Origin: Diphasiastrum complanatum | Taxonomy: Eukaryota; Streptophyta; Lycopodiopsida; Lycopodiales; Lycopodiaceae | Assembly (NCBI GenBank): GCA_029204225.1 | Contig: CM055096.1 | Coordinates: forward strand, 35,772,611-35,832,610 | Direction: 5' to 3' | DNA: 60,000 nt | Part shown: piece by piece, positions 1 through 10,632 of the stretch | How positions within the stretch are numbered: the stretch's first letter is position 1 | How the letters are laid out: every line of letters begins with the position of its first letter | The notes under the pieces: model-generated | Seen by the model: the letters and a program-made list of their open reading frames with translations, nothing else | Told to the model about the DNA's origin: nothing | The model's database searches: none | Made by a program: the position numbers and the translations under genes

Positions 1-668
<668 letters not shown>

Positions 669-726
669 GCAGTTTGTGGTGCGTTCATCATAAGCAGTAT
701 GTAAGCTCCATTTGTTCCCGTGTCAG

Positions 727-1576
727 CTAGTCTATCACTGTTGGCTGTCCTTCGTTAAAGAGGTGAATGAGATTTGGACGAATGGTTGGCTCAGGTTCAT
801 CTGTGTCGTTCTTTTCTAGTTGGTCCCCTGGCACAGCTCTGACGACACAAGGTCTCCTGCCATTATATAATAACACAAGGTTAACCCCTTTTGCCAAGAA
901 GGCCACCACATGTTCGTTAAACCAGCTTAATCCCAAAATAGCGTTGAAGGCATCCATCTTCAAGATTGTGAACGTTAGTCGATTCTTCCAGGTTCCCAGG
1001 GAGATTGATAAGCTGGTTGTCGATCTACAAGTGATCATTGTACCTTTCGGGGTCTCCACACAAATAGGAGTCACATTTTCTTCACATTGGATGTCCAATT
1101 CCCCTGTCAGTTTTTCTGACAAGTAGTTATGTGACGCCCCCAGGTCTACCATGAAGTAAATGATCATGTCTTGAATACAGCCTTTTAGGTACAATAGCTT
1201 TGATCCTCTCGCAGGAGTCGCCATAAGATGTTCACGATACGCCGCAAGTGCCCCTATCTGTTGTAAGGCATTCAGGTCAAACTCCGTCAAATCCGTTTCT
1301 GGGTCCTCTTCGTCATCCTGTTCACCATCTTCTTGATCAAATGCCTCTCTCTCCAAGTCCTTCAATGGCAACCATGATTTTCTTATTCAATGGTTTGGGG
1401 CATGACCTCCAAGAGTGACCTTGTTGATGACAGTTGAAGCAGCGCATGGAACTACTCACTATTGGTGAGCTGTTGCTATGACTAGCTGAAGGTCCAACAT
1501 TGCTTCTTCTCTGGAACATGTTCCCTCCATTGTTGCCTTGGTTGCCAAACCCTGTTTTTGTTGGGATTTTGTTCAC
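727..1576 (-). pseudogene. Ty3/gypsy gag C-terminus (zinc knuckle) and aspartic protease
   Basis: Two overlapping minus-strand frames continue one polyprotein. The upstream frame (1576-1337) has a retroviral zinc knuckle, CFNCHQQGHSWRSC, which fits C-x2-C-x4-H-x4-C. The next frame (1371-727) holds a retropepsin-like domain with VDLGASHNYLSEKL, where plant gypsy proteases usually read D-S/T-G-A, followed by the ILGLSWF segment typical of the C-terminal half of the fold. The DLG version and the frame change suggest decay. Coding stops at 727, just before the GA satellite, so reverse transcriptase, RNase H and integrase are missing. The element appears cut off by the satellite. Confidence 0.8.
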
Positions 1577-1999
1577 GCTACTCGAGGCTTGGTTGTCATT
1601 TGATGCTGAGTCCCCCTTTGAAAAAAAGCTCGGACTCGATCTGGATCCACTAAATACTCTAATAGGGTTGAAACCCTAATAGGGTTGTGTTGCTGCCTTA
1701 ACAATCAAGTGTCCTAAATCAACTCTTTGGTACCCTAACAATATTTGTGAGCATCCTCCAAAAGGTGGCTGTCTTAAATTTGTTACTGACCTTAAACTAA
1801 GGTACTGCCCCTATAATAAAGTTAACTGCCTCAATTGCCCCTTGGATCTTTACATGTAAATCTCCACAGGGACATCCTTGATCTTTCACAAGCACCAATA
1901 ATCTTAGAAACCATTGCTTTCCTTGCCATGATATGTGTGCTGGTTGATCGTTGCATTGTCCTCCTTCCTACATTGGTAGCTAGCTAGTTGATGACAATA
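1577..1999. other. Spacer between gypsy gag C-terminus and LINE fragment
   Basis: The minus-strand frame of the zinc-knuckle segment stays open for about 20 more codons upstream of 1576 (Ser, Asn and Gln-rich), consistent with the gag tail. The rest shows no recognisable coding. It includes a short AACCCTAATAGGGTT-like palindrome near 1670-1690. Confidence 0.4.
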
Positions 2000-2938
2000 T
2001 GGTTAAGAAGACCGGCAAGCATGGGTGTCAGTGTGTCAGGAGCATGGATAAGAAGTTCAGATTCTTAATCTTCGACATCTCGTGTCTCATTTTCTTGATG
2101 GCTGAAAGGACCATATCAGAAAAGAGAGAAATCAGAGGGTGTGGGGAAATGATTATGGGAGTGTCAGTAGGGATAGTGTACAGAGTGGTGGCATAGTTAG
2201 TCCAAGTGCGAAAATCTGTGAGTGAGGGAGGTGGAGACCGAGGAGAGAACTCACGCCAAAAGGCACTAGTGGAGGAGTTGTAGAGGAGATTAATGAGATG
2301 TCTACCTTCATTAGATTCATAACTGCGTTTTTTATTGCGAAGAACACGGTGGCATATGTGACGAGCATCACGAAGTAGGTGAGGTGAATGACACTGTGCA
2401 TAGATCATTTGTTGATGGTAATAGCAACAGTCATCATCGTACCAGGGTTGTTTAGCCGATTGAGATGAGGGTTTGGCACGAGACCTTGGCACGAGACCGG
2501 TGAGATGGAAAAGCTATAGAGGCAATTGCATGTAAGGTAGTGGTGAGGAAAGTAGCTCTCTAGAGATTCAAGAGGTAGATTACGGGGAATACCACTGAGT
2601 AAAGTCCTAAGAGATTCTTGGTATAAGAGAACATAGGTCTCATCAAACTTGTATTTTGGTGCCCGATTAGAGGTAGAGGAAGAGGGATGTGGAGTAGTTG
2701 GCATGGTATGTCCGAGGTGAAAGGAGAGGCTGTGAGCAGTGGTGGAAATACGAAAATCTGAGATGAATGGAATGAAAGAGGGTGATCCCATGAGATAATC
2801 TACTACGCCATGTCCACCGCTGTTTGGGTGGCAAGTGAATCCAGTAGAGTCAGGCCAGCGAGCTAAGCCATTGAAAATGGCTAAGTCATGTGCACCCCGA
2901 AACTGAAGTAAATACTCACCGTAAGTAGTGACAGGTCA
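2000..2938 (-). mobile_element. Non-LTR (LINE) retrotransposon fragment: endonuclease end to RT start
   Basis: Read on the minus strand from about 2930, one frame gives an APE-type endonuclease C-terminus: LLQFRGAHDLAIFNG, then WPDSTGFTCHPNS, VVDYLMGSPSFIP and SDFRISTTAHSLSFHL in place of the family's SDH motif. Next comes the linker typical of plant LINEs, with KQPWYDDDCCYYHQQM and STSAFWREF, and then degenerate sequence matching the start of the reverse transcriptase domain (SDMVLSAIKKM, later LAGLLNHIV). Several frameshifts are present, so it is dead. It lies inside the gypsy gag region on the same strand. The boundary with gag is abrupt at about 2936-2940. Confidence 0.7.
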
Positions 2939-3634
2939 TATGGGTATCAGCATATCAATAGGCTGCACACGAAACTGATGGTACCAGTTTGTAGTGTAGC
3001 CCTCAAAATATGCTAATGCCAAGTCCGTTCTTTCTTCCTCAGGAGTGTTCATCAGACGGAAGTAATGGTCTATGTGAAACAACCAATCTTCCACAACTCG
3101 AATGTCACGCTCTCCTTTGAAAGTAGGTGGTGCTTTTACTTTGGCAATCTTCTTTGGGCCTTCCGTGTTTCGCGCTCGTGGTTCTCTTGGTATCAGTGGA
3201 GGAGGCGCCACTGCATTCCCCCTAGTTGCTTCCAACTCTTCAAACCTGGCTTCGAGCTGTGTTAGCCCGTCTCTCATTTCTCTAGCAAGGTTGATTTGAG
3301 TAAGGTTCATGGCTCGCAGAGATGTTTGCCATTCTTTCCTTTCTGTTTCTCTGTCCTTCTTCACCTCGCTAAGCATAGCCGTCATTGCACTTGATAAGTA
3401 TTGCCGCATCTTCACTTCAAAGAGGTCTTGTTGTGCCTCTGGCATGGGTTCGTCTCTTGGTGTAGGTTCAAAAGGGCCACCCATATCTTCTTGGAGAGGC
3501 GCCACTGTGGAGTGCATACGCTCTTTCTTTCTTGACTTGGACCTGGTGCCATCTCGATGCATGCGGGAGCCGTATTCTCGAACTTGCTCTTCTCCGTCCG
3601 TCAATGCTCGTAACTCTTCAAGGTGGTCCTCCAT
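2936..3634 (-). pseudogene. Ty3/gypsy gag, N-terminal part
   Basis: The 232-residue frame starts with an acidic and basic low-complexity N-terminus (MEDHLEELRALTDGEEQV). A helical region with repeated Glu and Arg follows, then a classic plant gypsy gag core: APPTFKGERDIRVVEDWLF, HIDHYFRLMNTPEEERTDLA and YFEGYTTNWYHQF. In intact elements this core is followed by another ~150 residues, but here the frame runs into LINE sequence and stops. The protein would have formed the particle shell of the retroelement. The start codon at 3634 fits the family and lies downstream of a leader and PBS-like site on the same strand. Confidence 0.85.
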
Positions 3635-3984
3635 TATAGTAAGAGGTGTACTTCCAACAGATTATCGCCTCAATCCTTTTTATTTTTTTGAAACTCCCTT
3701 TTGTCGATCGGGCCCCACAGCTCTCTTTTCTTCTTTATTAAATCAGCTTCAATGAAAATATCCTCTCCTCAAACTTAGCACGCCCACATCACCTGAGAGC
3801 CAAGTAGGAACCAGGTCATTTGTGTTCAAGCAAGCACACAACAAATGGAACATACCAACCAAAGCAAATACAGAGGATCCCTCTCAAGCCACAAACCCCC
3901 CTGAGACCGGATGTAGGACCTTTGCCTAGCCGCGCCCACACAAATCTATCACAGAATTAGCCCACGGGGAAACATCCATCCAAC

Positions 3985-4400
3985 CATCCGTGCTTTCACC
4001 ATTAAGTAGCACATTGCCTCAGTCACGCCCCACCACTTTTTGGTTGATAGCCCTTAAAGCTAACCGATCGGCAGCTATCCCGCACCGGCAACTAACCACC
4101 CGTGCTTTACACCCGAATTCGAGCAGCATCTCTGTATCAATGGTTAACCCATACAGTTTGAATATGTCACCCCGCACCCCACAAGGCACAGACCGTGCTT
4201 TCACCAACCTAATGGCAGCACATTGCCTCATCTGTCCTACATGCAGACGGCGCCAGGCCTGAATCGCGGGAACCGACCGTGCTTACACCTCGAGGGCAGC
4301 ACTTTGATTCATCAAGTCCCCCGTTCTGCCGACCACCCCGATCGTGGACGCACTCGTGCTTACACTGTGGGCAGCACCTTGTGCAACAGTTGTCTTGACA
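3985..4400 (-). repeat. Five diverged tandem repeats in the gypsy leader
   Basis: The plus-strand phrase CCGTGCTTTCACC followed by GGCAGCACATTGCCTCA recurs, diverged, at about 3988, 4099, 4192, 4276 and 4353. The spacing shrinks from about 110 to about 76 bp. The repeats lie between the PBS-like site (4453) and gag (3634), so they occupy the untranslated leader of the minus-strand gypsy element. Confidence 0.7.
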
Positions 4401-4452
4401 AATCCCAAAACGTGGCCATCCCTGTGAGACTTGTTTAGCTGACCGGCTAGTC

Positions 4453-4465
4453 GGCTCTGATATCA
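4453..4465 (-). other. Primer-binding site of gypsy element (initiator-tRNA-Met type)
   Basis: The minus strand reads TGATATCAGAGCC, one mismatch from the common plant LTR-element PBS TGGTATCAGAGCC, which pairs with the 3' end of initiator tRNA-Met. It lies about 820 bp upstream of the gag start on the same strand, which is the expected position. Confidence 0.65.
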
Positions 4466-4467
4466 CA

Positions 4468-5400
4468 TGTTGCGCCGGCGCCTCAAAGGGCGCTGGGACT
4501 TGAGCGGTTTCCCCAACATGCACTTAAGTCTAACATTCATCCATCATGCACTTACGTAAAAACCAACTCAGAAACGTAACAAGCTTAACCATTCAAACTT
4601 AAGAAAACTAGAATCCCAACCAACCCGAAAGCCAACTCAGAATCCGTCCCCAAAAGGTAACCAAAGGCAAAGACAAGCCACACATGATGCCCAAGGCATA
4701 ATGGTCGCCAAACTAACCAATTGGCATAGCGGCAAGCCCCATGTCAATGACAGGGACCCTTAGGCGCCAGCAATGCAAAAAGGTTGTAGTAAGGGTCCTT
4801 CCACTCGGACCAGTCCCGGAGGCAAAAGTAATCATCCCCAAGGATCAACTTTATTAGATTTGGAAGAGGTTACATTCATACATAAACTGACTGGTCTCGG
4901 GGCCACCAACACGTGCTGGGCATTGTGCCTGGCTCGTGCTGGTAGAGGGAGCTGAGACCTGGCAACTGGATTCCTGGCACTGGTTGAGCTGCCCAAGTTT
5001 CTGTCTGCCGGACTCCCCCCATAGTTCTGCTGTGATTCGGCGCACATCCTCTGGTTTGAAACAACATAGTGCCTTCTGGTAAAGCACGCTTTTTAGGACT
5101 TAGTTTTTATTTTGCTGATTAAGCTTGGCAAGCCTGGCAAAATCAGTCTGGCTCCCGGACATGGGTCCCGGGAGCCGTCCCGGCGGCCGAATCAACTTGC
5201 TTTCCTGACTAGGCCATGACTCGAGCTCCAGAGCTAGCTCATGACTTGTGACTACTTGATTGACTCATCACAGGTAAGAGGCTCAGTCCTTAACGTTCTA
5301 ACTTGCTTTGGGACCTTAGAGAGTGTCACCCTTTGAGTCTTATAGGGCACGCTGGGTGCACCCGAGTCAACTTTACAACAGGTTTCCTAGGTAGTCCAAC
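4468..5400 (-). mobile_element. Probable 5' LTR of the gypsy element (right end uncertain)
   Basis: The sequence immediately upstream (minus strand) of the PBS-like site should be the LTR. Its gag-proximal edge ends in CAACA next to the PBS. On the minus strand an AATAAA-type signal occurs at 4855-4850 (plus TTTATT), fitting an R/U5 region. No second LTR is in the window, so the outer border is only a guess. No gene was seen here. Confidence 0.4.
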
Positions 5401-5715
5401 TCACCTTCTGTGAAGATCTGTGCTCCAGCTTTGAACCAGACAGGCTCTTTGAAGTCCACGCTCACGAATTTTTGCAACACCTCTGGAAAAATCATGCCCA
5501 GATCTCCCAGCATGGCCCATTCCTCGTGGATCAACTACAAAGCAAGGGCAAATTCGTCAGCATGCTCTGAGGAACATTTCTGTTATCATAAGGAAGTTGA
5601 GATAAAATGCCGGTACTATCTCAAGGGCAGCATATCACAAGGTCACAATCACATATCTCACCAAAATCTGCTTCAAGTTTCCTTGTGAATCCACTGAGAT
5701 TCACATTAGCAAGTT

Positions 5716-5890
5716 CACTCAGATTTGCATAGAAAATCTGCTCAGAACCTGCTCAAAATTTGCTCTGAAAGCCATTAGAAAAACGATTCAGATTTGCATA
5801 GAGAATGCGCTACAATCTGTGCCTATATAGTCACTGTAGAAAACGACTCATATTTGCATACAAAATGCTCTACAATTTGTGCCTACAGAG
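5716..5890. repeat. Three tandem ~60-69 bp repeats
   Basis: CACTCAGATTTGCATAG at 5716, GATTCAGATTTGCATAG at 5785 and GACTCATATTTGCATA at 5845 begin three diverged units. Units two and three share GCTACAATCTGTGCCTA-like tails. No coding is seen. The array abuts the gene-fragment cluster that follows. Confidence 0.65.
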
Positions 5891-5904
5891 TCGCACTAAA
5901 AGGC

Positions 5905-6467
5905 TTATACTGATATTTTCATAGCCATATGAATGTTGCGGTTGATATGGCTGGATCCATGTTGATGCCATAGAATTATCAACCAATCGACTGAAAGCTT
6001 GAATATGTATATAAATAGTAATAGCTTACCTAACTCCTTGAGAGAGATGGAATTTGAAATTCGCTCGAATGTGGCAGCAGAGAGTGCCGCTATAATGTGG
6101 AAGATGAGAGTCCAATAATTGCATTTTGAAAGAGAACCAAATGTGTATGGAGAAGCAAATGTCTTTAGTACGAAGAAAACACGAACACTTGGCATTGTGA
6201 TCGTGAATGAGGCATTCATGTTGATCTTGCTAGAGCTCGGGATCGTGGAGGTGCTGCTCTTGTGCGCATTCCTACAAGTGCTATAGATTCTTGGAGTTGC
6301 TTGGGGTATTCCTGTGGCCAATACTGCTTGCAATTATAAGCATCATTTTTATCAGCTACCTTAGGTGGTCGTGGTTGTGAATCGTGTAAAGCCTTGAAAT
6401 GGATTTCTTCACTCAGGTGCATTCTCATCGTATTGAAGAATGCTTGTCTTCCCATTAACTCCAACAT
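5905..6467 (-). pseudogene. Unrecognised exon-like gene fragments
   Basis: The minus-strand frame 6467-6216 (MLELMGRQAFFNTMRMHL..., with RPRPPKVADKNDAYNCKQYW and a Pro-Lys-Gln motif) has complex, non-repetitive, protein-like composition. A second frame overlapping its end gives SVRVFFVLKTFASPYTFGSL and FHIIAALSAATFERIS, then runs into a GGTAAGCT donor-like site at about 6028-6035. I do not recognise either piece. They sit next to a transketolase fragment on the same strand, so they may be exons captured together by a mobile element, or parts of separate genes. Confidence 0.35.
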
Positions 6468-6499
6468 GCTTGTGAAAGATCAGTTATATCTTTGCATTA

Positions 6500-6757
6500 T
6501 TAAGTATGCCCGGAATTCGCCTTCTCAACCACATCAATAGCCAAGAAACGGATGGTGTTGATGGACTTTTTGATCAGAGCAATGTCAATTTCAATTTTCT
6601 TGATTGTTTTCACAGTGGCTGTGGCAGCGATTCTCAGCGGTCTCTCAGACTTGGCCCAAGCTTTGCCATATCCACATACAAAAGAGGCAACAACAGCACA
6701 GGCTTTGGATGCCAAATGAAGGCCGAGAAGCTCCCGAAGGATCTGGACTGTGGGCAT
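6500..6757 (-). pseudogene. Transketolase N-terminal fragment (plastid type)
   Basis: The minus-strand frame ends in IALIKKSINTIRFLAIDVVE and KANSGH. In transketolase this begins the thiamine-diphosphate domain (KS-x-NTIRFLAID-x-VEKANSGHPG), the enzyme of the Calvin cycle and pentose phosphate pathway. The preceding Arg, Ser and Ala-rich stretch (KSERPLRIAATATVKTIKK) resembles the end of a plastid transit peptide. The conserved HPG becomes HT followed by two stops, and nothing of the remaining ~600 residues follows. An alternative frame upstream (SRPSFGIQSL) may be the real transit peptide, which would imply a frameshift. This is a captured or relict exon, not a working gene. Confidence 0.7.
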
Positions 6758-7009
6758 AGGGTTTCAGGCTAGCCCAACGATGGCACAAGAGCACAGGATC
6801 TTGACCGAGGAGCTGGTGATTAGCGCTGAGAGGGAGGAAAGGAGAGATGGATCTTGGAGAGGGACGGAGAGACAAAGAGGGAGAGACACAAAGAGAGGGA
6901 GAGGGAGAGTGGAAAGAGTCGTTTGAATTTTGAATTGGGGAGGTGGGGCCGAAGTGGAGGTGCAACATGCATGCATGAGAGGGGGCCCATACATGGGGAG
7001 GAGCCCCAT

Positions 7010-7159
7010 ACATGCATCCTCTCTCTCCACTTTTTAGTTAGAAAAAGTGTATGCATGGGTGAGGGGAGGAGGATGCATGGTCCTCTCACCCATGCATACA
7101 AAAGTGTATGTAAGTATATATATATATATACTAGTAAAGAGTGCCCGTCGTTGACGGGC
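7010..7159. repeat. Duplicated segment, copy 1 (partner at 10043-10195)
   Basis: From ACATGCATCCTC through TTTTTAGTTAGAAAAAG, GCATGGGTGAGGGGAGGA, a TATATA tract and the hairpin, this segment matches 10043-10195 closely. Homology stops just after CGGGCAATGG. The segment carries one of two Helitron-like ends. Confidence 0.75.
7131..7159 (-). mobile_element. Helitron-like 3' terminus, minus strand
   Basis: On the minus strand the order is hairpin GCCCGTC-AAC-GACGGGC (7159-7143), an 8-nt spacer, CTAG (7134-7131), then T in a TA-repeat flank. This is the canonical Helitron 3' structure (GC-rich stem, CTRR, insertion into A^T). The caveat is that the flank is also duplicated with the second copy, so the insertion may predate a segmental copy. 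Confidence 0.5.
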
Positions 7160-7311
7160 AATGGACGGCCAATGGTCATTGACGGGTGGTCGATGGTCGT
7201 TGACGGGTGGTCGATGTATGTGTGTGTATGTACGTGAGTGCATGTATTATCTGTGTATGTGGATTTGTGTGTATGATTTGTGCTTGATGGGATGTGTGAT
7301 TTATGTGGTCA

Positions 7312-7313
7312 AT

Positions 7314-7349
<36 letters not shown>

Positions 7350-8881
7350 AAATGTGCATGTGTGTATGCATGTGTGATTTATGTGACCGACGGTGTGTGC
7401 ATGTGCATTTCTCTGTGTATACTGAATTGCTTGGAGCCCGATTTGTTGATGTGGGCTCATCTCGACGTATAGCACTCGATGGAATAGACGACATGCATGA
7501 CGGAGCCCATTGCAATACTGGACCACTTCTTGAAAATGCCAAAAAGTAAACGATTGACTTTATCAGCACACCAAACAGGTTGTTGCAAGTATGGATAAAG
7601 TTAGATACCAGTGATGAAAAAAGGGATTGAAGTCTCTCGGAGATACTAATCTCAATGATTCAAGATGCCCAGTTCTTGGTGAGCCCTAAAATAGTGTGCA
7701 ATTAAAAAATGAACATCATTCATTCGGCTTTTCATCATATGAATGCATTTTATAGCTCTCAAAGATGACAATACTTGAGGTGATGTAACAGTTCGACCAA
7801 GGTTACCAAAAACTTGTCTTTCAAATGAGAAACGGGGTTGGATCAAAACCAAAAGATTGCATGTGTTAGGATTTTAGAGGTAGATTGTCACATCCATTCC
7901 TGGCAAGATACTATAGGAGCAAGAGGAAAGGATGGGACATATTGATCAAGCAAACTTGTACATCAAGAGAATAAAAAACGACAGAGTTGGGAAGAAAGAA
8001 AAAGGAAGAACCCTAGAGGCAAGAACAAAGGAAAACTTCATGTTAAATTTCCATTTCAATTTGAATAAATAAAAAAATGTCTAGTTTTAGATATTCAACT
8101 TCTGCTATTTCCCACAGTCATTGCAAGGATGAGATTAGCAAATATGTTCTTCAATAGAGCATGGATGCTAGACGGAGAAAAGAACTTTGGGTAAAACTTT
8201 CTGTTCATGATCTATGGGTAAAATTTAATAATTCAAAATAAATACGAAAGCCATATAATAAATCTTAGTGCAGTTCTACTCATTGATGATGTTTTTTTAG
8301 GTGGATTGACATGAGAAGGGGAGAACATATGGGGTGGGCAGAGTGCGGGTGTGCTCCCTAATGGTTAAAAGCAAGTTGTTTGGGCAAGAGGCCGATGGTT
8401 TAAGTGCTCGGGGGAGATGTGTGGGTGGGTTTTGCCATGTGACAAAAAAAGACAAGGGAATGTTAAAAAAAGATATGCTCCTGCCCTTAAAAGTCTTAGT
8501 TTTTTTTTTTGGGGGGGAGGAGAATTTCTTTCTTGATGGGATTTTTGTTTGTCTCCTTTTTTAAAAAAAATACTTAATTTATTGGGAGCCAAAAAGCCCC
8601 TTCACTTTTTTTGTTTTATGGAGAGTGGGAGTTCACATTTTTAAGCGGATTTACATTCATATTTTTTTATGAGAGGTTTACATCTAAAAAAAAGTGTATG
8701 TGCGTGTGTGTGTGTGTGCATGCGTGGGGGGGGGGGAGTAAATATTAATATAGTTACTTTTAATGGAACGGAGGCACCCCCTTGTTTATATATCTACACA
8801 GACACACACATTTTAACCTTTTTCAAATTTTTTAGGGGCATGGAGGGACCTCCCTCCCTCTATGGGTAGTTGGTCGGCCTG

Positions 8882-8920
<39 letters not shown>

Positions 8921-9130
8921 AAAAAAAAGGACTCTAGACTCTATACTTCATACAATATATCTCATCCACAAAAGGTTTTTAATATGAGAATGTGTGTGTA
9001 TGCGGGCGCGCGTGCACACGTACAGGCATTCATTGTGTCGGTGGTCACACACACACACAACGAACATGCGCACACACACACACACACACTCTCACTCACT
9101 CACACATACGTGTGTGTGTGCGTGCATGCA
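7312..9130. repeat. Microsatellite-rich non-coding stretch
   Basis: Holds (GT)n at about 7314-7346 and 8703-8718, a 12-base G run near 8725-8737, (GA)n at 8885-8917, (CA)n at 9048-9090 and mixed TG/CA at 9104-9135. The open frames here encode His/Thr or Cys/Val repeats and are artefacts. No gene is recognised between 7160 and 10030. Confidence 0.8.
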
Positions 9131-9286
9131 CATGTGTTCCAAATCCCCCCTCCTCCTCCCCCCTATTTTTCTAGTTTTATTGTCTCTTTTACTCCTCTCA
9201 CACCATCCCTCTCCTTTTTTTTTTTATTGTGCATTTTTTGGCCCATGGATAAAAGCTTGTGGGTAACGATTTAGGAGTTAAAGCTA

Positions 9287-10026
9287 GTGAGTTTGGGCTT
9301 GTGATTAAACATTCCTGAAAATGGCAGGCCAAGATAGGAATTTGAAGGATTGAAAAAAAAAAAAACTAGTTTAACGTAGTCAGGAAAATTTTTATGTTCA
9401 TGATTTATGGGTAAAATTTTGATAATTTAAAATAAATAAGAAAGCCGAGTAATAAAGATTATTGGCTAAAGTTTAAAGCACATTGAAGTGTGTGAAGAAA
9501 TAAAACCTTAACTTCAAACTTTAAGTATTTGAATTTAGGAAGTGGGAGAGAGGGGGTGAGGAATCTTTTTGGGGTCCACCCCTCAATGCACACAATGTGC
9601 AAATGTATGGGAATATGCACATTCCTCATACATGATAGTGAGTTTGGGCTTGTGGTTAAACATTCATGAAAATGGTGGGCCAAGATAGAGATTTGAAGGA
9701 TTGAAAAAAGAAGAAGCAATTTTAGGTAGTCAAGAAAATTTTTATGTTCATGATTTATTGATAAATCTTTGGTAATTCAAAATAGATAAGAAAGCTATGT
9801 AATAAAGATTATTGGCTAAAGTTTAAAGCACATTAAAGTGTGTGAAAAAAATATGCACTTTTCCCATACTTGCATCCCCCTCTCCATCATTTTTAGTTAA
9901 GAAAGATATTTAGAGAAAGATATTTGAATTTAGTAATTGAGAGGGAGGGGTGGGGAATCTTTTTGGGGCCCACCCCCAATGCACACAATGTGCAAATGTA
10001 TGGGAATATGCACTTTCCTCATACAT
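9287..10026. repeat. Direct tandem duplication, ~351 bp period
   Basis: GTGAGTTTGGGCTTGTG at 9287 recurs at 9638. The same order of words follows in both copies: TTTTTATGTTCATGATTTAT, AAAGATTATTGGCTAAAGTT, TCTTTTTGGGG and GGGAATATGCAC. The second copy is longer by an insertion near 9851-9920. A diverged partial third copy lies near 8195-8265. Confidence 0.8.
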
Positions 10027-10042
10027 ATATCCTTTTCCCTAG

Positions 10043-10195
10043 ACATGCATCCTCCTCCCCAAGTTTTTTAGTTAGAAAAAGCTCATGCATGGGTGAGGGG
10101 AGGAGATGCATGGGTGCACCCATACACATGCGCAAAAGTGTACATAAGTTTATATATATATATAGATTAGTAAAGAGTGCCCATCGTTGACGGGC
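10043..10195. repeat. Duplicated segment, copy 2 (partner at 7010-7159)
   Basis: Same segment as copy 1: the TTAGTTAGAAAAAG and CATGGGTGAGGGGAGGA words, a TATATA tract, then the hairpin region. Divergence begins right after CGGGCAATGG. Confidence 0.75.
10167..10195 (-). mobile_element. Helitron-like 3' terminus, minus strand, second copy
   Basis: The minus strand has a near-perfect hairpin GCCCGTC-AAC-GATGGGC (10195-10179), the same 8-nt spacer as the copy at 7131, then CTAA (10170-10167) followed by T. A Helitron helicase C-terminus lies upstream on the same strand at 12053-12262, so this could be the 3' end of that element's remnant. Confidence 0.5.
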
Positions 10196-10279
10196 AATGG
10201 CGACCGATCTAGGTGGCGGCCGATGATTTGGAAATTCAGTATGTAATGTCATTGACAGATGCTGGTTTTCCGATCTAGG

Positions 10280-10520
10280 TGGCGGTGGTCCCTATGCGGC
10301 CTAATTGCGGTCCTTATGCGGTCCTTATACGGCCTAAATGCGGTCCCTTTGCAACCTAATTGCCATCCCTATGCGATCCTTTGCGGCCTAATTGTGGTCC
10401 CTATGCATCCGAGAGAGATTGAGCATTGTGAGAACCGTGAGTGAGTGAGTGAGTGAGTGAGTGGACTGTGAGTCACTGAGTGAGTGCGGTGAAATGCGGT
10501 CCTTAGCGGTGAGGGAGAGA
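10280..10520. repeat. Minisatellite of GGTCCCTATGCGGCCTAAT-type units
   Basis: About six short units of the form GGTCCYTATGCGGCCTAATTGC, then a GTGAGTGAGTGA tract and AGAACCGTGAG words. These words also occur in the spacer of the CT/GA satellite at 1-0.7 kb and 17.4-20.3 kb, but without the long dinucleotide runs. Confidence 0.7.
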
Positions 10521-10542
10521 GAGAGAATCGTGAGAACCGTTG

Positions 10543-10632
10543 GATCGCAACTGGCAAGAGCTGTTGAAGATCACGACTGGTAAGAGCTGTTGAAGATCGC
10601 AACTGGCAAGAGCTGTTGAAGATCGCAATCTG
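10543..10632. repeat. 26-bp tandem repeat, about 3.5 copies
   Basis: GATCGCAACTGGCAAGAG followed by CTGTTGAA repeats at 10543, 10569 and 10595, with a partial copy after 10621. The middle unit is slightly diverged. Non-coding. Confidence 0.8.

Noticed and set aside
1660-1695. AACCCTAAT/AGGGTT words as interstitial telomere repeat
   Set aside because: Only one or two imperfect units and not the plant TTTAGGG array.
7161-7569. Cys/Val and His/Thr-rich frames around (GT)n
   Set aside because: Microsatellite translation, no family features.
8725-8737. G-run as a G-quadruplex or regulatory element
   Set aside because: A single homopolymer without four spaced G-tracts, in microsatellite DNA.
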